This document shows, in pieces, positions 6,454-11,128 of a stretch of 11,128 nucleotides of DNA. Location: contig JANMOP010000071.1 in assembly GCA_031369365.1 (NCBI GenBank), positions 1-11,128 of the forward strand. The letters are read 5' to 3'. The notes under the pieces were generated by a model. That model did not search any database. It saw only the letters and a list, made by a program, of their open reading frames with translations, and was not told the origin of the DNA. The position numbers and the translations under genes are program-made. Every line of letters begins with the position of its first letter. Position 1 is the first letter of the stretch. This stretch comes from Methylotenera_A sp031369365 (lineage in GTDB: Bacteria > Pseudomonadota > Gammaproteobacteria > Burkholderiales > Methylophilaceae).

Positions 6454-7202
6454 CTGAAAATAAAGACTTTTCTAAAGCGATTATTGTGTTGGGTCTGTTG
6501 CTCGCCATTGGCATGGCGAGTGCGGCGTTTATATTGGGTGTGCAGGCTAAGCGGGCGGTTGCTGGTCAACAGAGCATTACCGTTAAAGGCTTGGCCGAAA
6601 AGCCGATTAAAGCAGATAGCGCGGAATGGCAAATTAGCGTGGGCGTTACGGCAGAAAACCAAGCAGGCGCGCTAGAATTGGTAGCACAGACGCGCAAAGT
6701 AGTAGAGGAATTTTTAGTCAAACAAGGGTTTGGTGCAGAAAATTGGACGGTGGATGTTGAAAGTATTGCCCCGCACTATGAAGAAGTTTTTATAAAAGAT
6801 ACGCCACGCCAAGTGCAAAAGGGCTTTGAAGCATATCAAAATATTCGCGTAAGCAGTCAGGATCTAACTAAAATTACTGCTGCCAATAAAGCATTTTTGC
6901 AGCTACGCGCTGAAAATCACCCTGTAACCGCGCAGCCACCACAGTTTTTGGTGGGTAATTTAGAAACAGTAAAAATGTCGTTGATTGCTGATGCTACCAA
7001 AAACGCCCGCGCCCGCGCTACAGAATTTGTGAAACAAGACGGCGTAAAAGTGGGTGTGATGAAATCGGCCAGCCAAGGCGCATTCTATATATTGCCTGTG
7101 GGCGGTGAAGCCTCAGATGACAGTTACGGCGGCACTTACGATAAATCCACTATCGACAAAACTGCACGCGTAGTAGTAACCATTGTTTACAATATAGAGT
7201 AA
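6450..7202 (+). CDS. SIMPL domain (DUF541) membrane-anchored periplasmic protein
   Basis: The 250-residue protein has a short cytoplasmic N-terminus, one hydrophobic segment at about 9-30 (AIIVLGLLLAIGMASAAFIL) acting as signal anchor or uncleaved signal, and a SIMPL/DUF541 domain at about 41-250 of the COG2859 subtype. Diagnostic stretches are SITVKGLAEKPIKADSAEW (42-60) at the domain start and GGTYDKSTIDKTARVVVTI (227-245) at the end. SIMPL proteins sit in the periplasm; no general biochemical role is established, although relatives have been linked to stress tolerance. Translation probably starts at TTG 6450, overlapping the hisS stop, with a strong GGAGG upstream; no ATG is available before codon 22. 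It is joined to the ABC ATPase genes by a 2-nt gap, so co-expression is likely. A functional link to them is inference. Confidence 0.85.
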   Translation: MTENKDFSKAIIVLGLLLAIGMASAAFILGVQAKRAVAGQQSITVKGLAEKPIKADSAEWQISVGVTAENQAGALELVAQTRKVVEEFLVKQGFGAENWTVDVESIAPHYEEVFIKDTPRQVQKGFEAYQNIRVSSQDLTKITAANKAFLQLRAENHPVTAQPPQFLVGNLETVKMSLIADATKNARARATEFVKQDGVKVGVMKSASQGAFYILPVGGEASDDSYGGTYDKSTIDKTARVVVTIVYNIE

Positions 7203-7204
7203 AC

Positions 7205-8041
7205 ATGAGCAAAATTTTAAGCATTAATCATTTAAACATTACCCCAAAAAATGCGCCAAATCGCTTATTGGTTAATGATGTATCGTTGAATTTATCGGCA
7301 GGAAAAACCACTTGCATCGTGGGCGAATCGGGCAGTGGAAAAAGCTTAACCGCACTTAGTATAATGGGTTTGTTGTCATCGCAGTTGCATGCTAGCGGTA
7401 GCATTTTATTTCAAGGTAATGAGTTGACCTTGCTTGATAATAAAGCCTTGCAGCGCATTCGTGGTGCAAAAATTGGTATGATTTTTCAAGAGCCAATGAC
7501 TTCACTTAACCCAGTATTAACTGTGGGTTACCAAATTGGCGAAACGCTCACCGCGCACTTGGGATTAAAAGGCGCAGGACTAAAATTACGCATAGAGAGC
7601 TTGTTGCTTCAGGTTGGTATTCCCATTGAGCGCGCTAACAGCTACCCCGATGAGCTCTCAGGTGGTCAAAGACAAAGGGTAATGATTGCCATGAGTATTG
7701 CCTGTGAACCTTTACTGCTAATTGCAGATGAGCCAACAACGGCGCTGGATGTAACTGTGCAAGCGCAGATTTTAAAGCTGCTCGACGAGCTAAAAACGCG
7801 CATGAACATGGCGATGCTGTTTATTACGCATGATTTTGGTGTGGTGGCAGATATTGCCGATGATGTGATTGTGATGTTTAGGGGTGAGATTGTTGAAACT
7901 GGCACAAAACAGCAAATTTTAAGCAATCCAAAACACCCTTACACTAGAGCCCTATTGGCTTGCGTGCCAGATGCAGAAGGAAAAAAACAACTCAAACCGA
8001 TTGATTATGCTTGGTTAGCTGATGCAAAGGCAGTTGCATGA
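7205..8041 (+). CDS. Peptide/microcin-C-type ABC transporter ATPase, DppD/OppD-like (YejF N-half-like)
   Basis: This is a 278-residue nucleotide-binding subunit of an oligopeptide/nickel-family ABC importer. Visible motifs are Walker A GESGSGKS (40-47), Q-loop Gln95 in IFQEPMTSLNP (93-103), signature LSGGQRQR (151-158), Walker B LLIADEP (171-177, Glu176), D-loop SALD-equivalent TALD, and switch His209. The C-terminal oligopeptide-binding-type extension NPKHPYTRALLACVPD (241-256) marks the OppD/DppD family, though the tail is shorter than in DppD (about 327). That shortness and the adjacent homologous ATPase resemble the N half of the fused E. coli YejF (529 aa). The start ATG is 2 nt after the SIMPL stop with a weak AGAG (7196-7199). 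The substrate is unknown and no permease or binding protein gene lies nearby. Confidence 0.88.
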   Translation: MSKILSINHLNITPKNAPNRLLVNDVSLNLSAGKTTCIVGESGSGKSLTALSIMGLLSSQLHASGSILFQGNELTLLDNKALQRIRGAKIGMIFQEPMTSLNPVLTVGYQIGETLTAHLGLKGAGLKLRIESLLLQVGIPIERANSYPDELSGGQRQRVMIAMSIACEPLLLIADEPTTALDVTVQAQILKLLDELKTRMNMAMLFITHDFGVVADIADDVIVMFRGEIVETGTKQQILSNPKHPYTRALLACVPDAEGKKQLKPIDYAWLADAKAVA

Positions 8042-8850
8042 GCCAAGAAAACTCAAAAGAAGTTATTCTACAAGCTAATAATCTAGTTAAGACTTACAGC
8101 CAGCGTAGCGGGCGCTTTGGCTTTGGTAGCACGCAAGTGAAGGCTTTAGACAATGTAAGCATCGCGTTAAAAGCAGGTTCTACATTAGCCGTGGTGGGAG
8201 AATCTGGAAGCGGAAAATCCACGCTGGCGCGTTGTCTGTTACAATTGCATCCCTTTGATAGCGGCGAAGTGCTGTTTCAAGGCCAAAATTTAGCCAAACT
8301 AGATGCAAAATCGTTACGAGCAGCACGCAAGCACTTGCAAATGGTGTTTCAAGACCCGTTAGCATCGTTAAATCCACGCATGAAGATAGGCGAAATCGTT
8401 GGCGAAGGCTTGTTGATTCACGGTTTGGGTAGTGTGATTGAGCAAAAAAATAAAGTGCACCAAATGTTGGAACGCGTCGGCTTAGAAGTGACCGATGCAC
8501 AAAAATATCCGCATCAATTTTCGGGCGGGCAGCGGCAGCGCATTGGCATTGCGCGTGCGCTAGTGCTAGAGCCAAAAGTGGTGGTATGCGATGAGCCAGT
8601 TTCTGCCCTAGATGTTTCAGTGCAGGCACAAATTTTACTGTTGCTTAAAGCGTTGCAAAAAGAGATGAATTTGAGCTACATTTTTATTAGTCACGACTTA
8701 CGTGTGGTGCGGCATATTGCCGATGAAATGGTCGTCATGAACCAAGGTAAAATTGTCGAGCAGGGCGCAGTGACGGATATTTATAGTGCACCGCAACAGC
8801 TTTACACGCAACAGTTATTAAATGCAATTCCAGGCCGAAAAGCAGCTTGA
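8038..8850 (+). CDS. Peptide/microcin-C-type ABC transporter ATPase, DppF/OppF-like (YejF C-half-like)
   Basis: This 270-residue second ATPase pairs with the preceding one as a heterodimer to power an ABC importer. It has Walker A GESGSGKS (54-61), Q-loop Gln105 in VFQDPLASLNPRM, signature FSGGQRQRIGIARAL (161-175), Walker B VVVCDEP (181-187, Glu186) and His219 in ISHDL. The substitution of FSGGQ for LSGGQ and the DPLASLNPRM/GEGLLIHG stretch are typical of OppF/YejF C halves. The ATG overlaps the previous stop as ATGA, with AAAGG at 8026-8030 seven nt upstream, a classic translational coupling. The two proteins total 548 aa, close to fused YejF (529), so they may be an unfused version; generic DppDF is the alternative. 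The cognate permeases must be encoded elsewhere. Confidence 0.88.
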   Translation: MSQENSKEVILQANNLVKTYSQRSGRFGFGSTQVKALDNVSIALKAGSTLAVVGESGSGKSTLARCLLQLHPFDSGEVLFQGQNLAKLDAKSLRAARKHLQMVFQDPLASLNPRMKIGEIVGEGLLIHGLGSVIEQKNKVHQMLERVGLEVTDAQKYPHQFSGGQRQRIGIARALVLEPKVVVCDEPVSALDVSVQAQILLLLKALQKEMNLSYIFISHDLRVVRHIADEMVVMNQGKIVEQGAVTDIYSAPQQLYTQQLLNAIPGRKAA

Positions 8851-8872
8851 ATATTGCCAAATTTAAAGGTTT

Positions 8873-8877
8873 AGGGA
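8873..8877 (+). promoter_or_regulatory. Shine-Dalgarno of yfgM
   Basis: AGGGA lies 6 nt before the ATG at 8884, with another AAAGG at 8865-8869. Together they support the chosen start. Confidence 0.55.
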
Positions 8878-8883
8878 AAAAGT

Positions 8884-9510
8884 ATGGCATATGATTTAGA
8901 AGAGCAAGAACAGTTAGATGAATTTAAAGCTTGGTGGAAAAAAAATGGTAGCATGGCCACTAACTTAGTATTAGCCGCCTTAGTGGCCTATGCGGCATGG
9001 CAAGGCTATGGCTATTACCAAAACTCAAAAGCGGTCGATGCTTCAGTTTTATACCAAGCTTTAGTAGTGACAGATTTAGCCAAAACTGCTGAAATAAAAG
9101 CACAATCTGCCAAATTAATGGAAGATTTTTCTGGCACGCCATATGCGGGTCGTGCGGCGGTATTTGCAGCAAAAGCTAATTTTGCCGCTAATGATGCTAA
9201 AAGCGCTAAATCGCAGCTGGAATGGGCGACTAAAAATGCAAAAGAAAGCGCAGTAAAAGCGATTGCCAGCCTGCAACTTGCAGGTATTTTGTATGAAGAA
9301 AAAAACTATGACGAAGCGAATAAAGTGCTGGCTGGCATTACTGATCAGGGTTACGAAGGGCTAAAAGCCAATATGCAGGGTGATGTTTTGCTGGCGCAGG
9401 GCAAGCAAGCAGAGGCCAAAAAAGCTTATCAGATTGCTTTAGAAGGCTTGGATGCACAAGGCAAAATGCATCAATACACGCAGCAAAAGCTTGATTCGCT
9501 TGGCGTTTAA
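8884..9510 (+). CDS. yfgM: YfgM-family tetratricopeptide protein (ancillary SecYEG/PpiD translocon factor)
   Basis: YfgM is an inner-membrane protein with one N-terminal anchor and a periplasmic TPR-like domain. In E. coli it associates with SecYEG and the chaperone PpiD and helps periplasmic protein transfer. Here the 208 aa match the usual 206. The acidic N-terminus with LDEFKAWWKKNG (11-22) is a hallmark of the family, the membrane segment is about 23-43, and the alanine-rich helical repeats run from about 50 to 205, with recognisable TPR units around KNYDEANKVLA (140-150) and GKQAEAKKAYQIALEGLD (173-190). It lies before bamB and der, the canonical neighbourhood. The gap to bamB is 48 nt. 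The direct distance from hisS is unusual because three genes intervene. Confidence 0.9.
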   Translation: MAYDLEEQEQLDEFKAWWKKNGSMATNLVLAALVAYAAWQGYGYYQNSKAVDASVLYQALVVTDLAKTAEIKAQSAKLMEDFSGTPYAGRAAVFAAKANFAANDAKSAKSQLEWATKNAKESAVKAIASLQLAGILYEEKNYDEANKVLAGITDQGYEGLKANMQGDVLLAQGKQAEAKKAYQIALEGLDAQGKMHQYTQQKLDSLGV

Positions 9511-9558
9511 TTTCAAGCTGTTTAATTGCAATATTTAGGCATTTAATATTTAGTATTT

Positions 9559-10983
9559 ATGAAAATTTCATTCCCTTCTTGGTCAAATTTTTCTTGGCTG
9601 TTAATCATTCTCGGTTTCACGGCCTTGACTGGATGTAGCACGCTTACTGAATTTCGCTCTGACTTGGCCGATAAAGTATTTGGCCGTGAGCCGCCAAATC
9701 CGCCAGCGATGCTAGAAGAGATTAAACCTACCTATACGGCGACAATTGATTGGTCTAGCAATATTGGCAAAACTGAAAAATACGATTACACGCCTGCAAT
9801 AGATTCCAGCGCGGTTTATGCGACCAATACAGCAGGAGAAATTCTTAAATTAGATGCCAGTAATGGTCGTCAAATTTGGCGCATCAACGTTGGTGAATCG
9901 ATTAGTGGCGGCATTGGTATTGGCGCTGGAATTTTATTGGTGGGCAGCAATAAAGGCAATGTCCACGCTTACGATACCGCTGGTAAACCGCTGTGGAAAG
10001 CCAAAGTTTCTAGCGAAATTTTAAGCGTTCCGCGCTATTTTGATGGCTTGGTGATTGCGCGTACTGGCGACAACCGTATTTTTGGCCTCGACGCGACTGA
10101 TGGTAGCCGCAAGTGGGTGTACGAGCGCGCAAGCCCAGCACTCACTTTACGCAGCAGTGTTGGCATTGTGGTAGATGGCGGTGCAGTTTATGCAGGTTTT
10201 GCAGGTGGCAAAATGGTCGCTATTCGTGCAGATAACGGCAAATTATTGTGGGAAGCCACTGTTGCACAGCCTAAGGGCGTGACCGAAATCGAGCGCATTG
10301 CTGATATTACCAGTTTGCCTGTGGTGGATGGCCCATTAGTGTATGCGGTGGCTTATCAAGGCAAAATTGCAGCGGTAGATCGCACTAATGGCAAAGTAGT
10401 ATGGAATCGCGATATTTCGAGCTACAGTGGCTTAAATGTGGAAGATGCAAAAATATTTGTTTCACATACTTTAGGCGCGGTTTATTCGCTAAATTACGAA
10501 ACGGGCAAAACTTTTTGGCGTCAAGGCGCGCTGGCAAACCGCCGACTTACCGCACCGTTGCCCATGGGTAGCGTGATTGCCGTAGGCGATTTAGAAGGCT
10601 ATGTTCACTTTTTAACGCGCGAAGAGGGTAACTTTGCTGCGCGTATCAAGTTAGATGACAATGCGGTCATGTCGCTTGTCCCTGGCACGAGTTCAAAACA
10701 GCTTATCGCCGAAACACGCGATGGCGGTTTGTACGCTATTAGCTTAGTTGAGCTGAATCGGCCTGCTACCGCAACAGAAACGCTCCCACAGCCAATTAAA
10801 CGCAATCAGCCAGAGTCAGCAAGCCCTGCACCAGAACCAAACACAGAACGTAGCACAGAGCCAAGCACAGAACGTAGCATTATGTTCCAAAAAGACCTAA
10901 TATTACTGCCAGAATCAGCGCCAGACCCTCAATCACAGCCAGATTCAAATAGCGCGCCTGGCATCAGCTTGCCTAGTCAATAA
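9559..10983 (+). CDS. bamB: Outer membrane protein assembly factor BamB (lipoprotein)
   Basis: BamB is the beta-propeller lipoprotein of the BAM complex that inserts beta-barrel proteins into the outer membrane, working with BamA at its periplasmic face. Residues 1-25 are a lipoprotein signal with lipobox L-T-G-C, giving Cys26 and Ser at +2 (outer-membrane sorting). PQQ-like propeller repeats follow from about 60 to 395, visible as recurring units such as LDASNGRQIWRINVG (98-112), LDATDGSRKWVYE (177-189), RADNGKLLWEATV (223-235), VDRTNGKVVWNRDIS (273-287) and NYETGKTFWRQG (312-323). The 474 aa exceed E. coli BamB (392): a Pro/Ser/Thr/Glu-rich tail of about 75 residues (about 400-474) has no propeller character. 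The ATG lacks a Shine-Dalgarno; the preceding 48 nt are AT-rich. It is followed by der after 7 nt, the standard order. Confidence 0.95.
   Translation: MKISFPSWSNFSWLLIILGFTALTGCSTLTEFRSDLADKVFGREPPNPPAMLEEIKPTYTATIDWSSNIGKTEKYDYTPAIDSSAVYATNTAGEILKLDASNGRQIWRINVGESISGGIGIGAGILLVGSNKGNVHAYDTAGKPLWKAKVSSEILSVPRYFDGLVIARTGDNRIFGLDATDGSRKWVYERASPALTLRSSVGIVVDGGAVYAGFAGGKMVAIRADNGKLLWEATVAQPKGVTEIERIADITSLPVVDGPLVYAVAYQGKIAAVDRTNGKVVWNRDISSYSGLNVEDAKIFVSHTLGAVYSLNYETGKTFWRQGALANRRLTAPLPMGSVIAVGDLEGYVHFLTREEGNFAARIKLDDNAVMSLVPGTSSKQLIAETRDGGLYAISLVELNRPATATETLPQPIKRNQPESASPAPEPNTERSTEPSTERSIMFQKDLILLPESAPDPQSQPDSNSAPGISLPSQ
10837..10879 (+). repeat. bamB: Short tandem repeat in the bamB 3' tail
   Basis: A 19-nt unit at 10837-10855 recurs at 10861-10879 with one mismatch (A/G at the fifth base), giving a 24-nt, eight-codon period. 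It encodes the repeated Thr-Glu-Arg-Ser pattern of the BamB tail. This is in frame and likely arose by local duplication in a low-constraint region. Confidence 0.8.
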
Positions 10984-10990
10984 ACTCATT

Positions 10991-11128
10991 ATGCTACCCA
11001 CCATCGTACTCGTTGGCCGCCCCAACGTTGGAAAATCTACCCTATTTAATCGCATGACCAAAAGCCGCGACGCGCTAGTGGCGGATTTACCTGGCCTCAC
11101 GCGCGATAGGCACTACGGACGAGGCATT
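10991..11128 (+). CDS. der: Ribosome-associated GTPase Der (EngA), N-terminal part, cut by window end
   Basis: Der is an essential tandem-domain GTPase required for 50S subunit maturation. Only the first 46 codons are present and the frame is open at the window end. The translated start MLPTIVLVGRPNVGKSTLFN contains the G1/P-loop GRPNVGKS (residues 9-16), followed by DLPGLTRDRHYG with the conserved G2-region Thr and TRD. These features and the position right after bamB identify the first GTPase domain. The ATG lies 7 nt after the bamB stop with no obvious Shine-Dalgarno, suggesting translational coupling to bamB. Confidence 0.93.
   Translation, partial: MLPTIVLVGRPNVGKSTLFNRMTKSRDALVADLPGLTRDRHYGRGI

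Noticed and set aside
6177..6662. 161-codon open frame on the - strand across the hisS end and SIMPL start
   Set aside because: It lies antisense to two well-supported genes, has no recognisable domain, and its translation looks like back-translated coding sequence.
8180..8629. 149-codon open frame on the - strand inside the second ABC ATPase gene
   Set aside because: Fully antisense to conserved Walker and signature motifs; composition is a codon-shadow effect.
7205..8850. Recent duplication of one ABC ATPase gene
   Set aside because: The two proteins share only family motifs and differ widely elsewhere, matching the ancient D/F-type pair rather than a recent copy.
9488..9519. Inverted repeat AGCTTGA/TCAAGCT around the yfgM stop with a small inner CGC/GCG hairpin
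   Set aside because: Loop of 18 nt and no following T-run, so not a convincing terminator between yfgM and bamB.
9530..9553. Nine-base direct repeat AATATTTAG at 9530-9538 and 9545-9553 before bamB
   Set aside because: Very short and in AT-rich DNA; no flanking pattern suggests an operator or an array.

Overview
The window is a tightly packed, single-strand (+) stretch of bacterial chromosome. Its backbone is the conserved proteobacterial order (rlmN)-pilF-rodZ-ispG-hisS-yfgM-bamB-der. The moderately AT-rich composition, the protein-level character of IspG, RodZ and BamB, and the gene order suggest a betaproteobacterium. A Methylophilaceae-like methylotroph is my guess from overall feel, not from a search.

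Layout: bases 1-15 probably hold the last codons of an upstream gene (rlmN expected). pilF (12-779) encodes a TPR lipoprotein for type IV pilus assembly. rodZ (834-1844) is the MreB-linked shape protein. ispG (1869-3155) is the [4Fe-4S] enzyme of the MEP isoprenoid pathway. A two-gene cassette follows (3233-5186): an AAA15/OLD-like ABC-type ATPase and an RloB-family protein, a pairing associated with phage defence (RloA/RloB, AbiL-like). hisS (5191-6453) starts 4 nt after the rloB stop. Next are a SIMPL (DUF541) membrane-anchored protein (6450-7202) and two tandem oligopeptide/microcin-C-type ABC ATPases (7205-8041 and 8038-8850) that together resemble a split YejF. The backbone then resumes with yfgM (8884-9510), bamB (9559-10983) and the first 46 codons of der (10991-window end).

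How the genes work together: the backbone combines envelope biogenesis (PilF, RodZ, YfgM, BamB) with essential metabolism and translation (IspG, HisRS, Der). Two accessory blocks are set into it. One is the ATPase/RloB cassette between ispG and hisS. The other is the SIMPL plus ABC-ATPase block between hisS and yfgM. All genes point the same way and the gaps are tiny (the longest, 77 nt, precedes the ATPase gene), so most of the window may be read on long transcripts. No RNA genes, CRISPR arrays, insertion sequences or integrase genes are visible. The most notable item is the putative two-gene defence cassette placed without visible mobility genes inside a housekeeping operon, directly upstream of an essential aminoacyl-tRNA synthetase gene.
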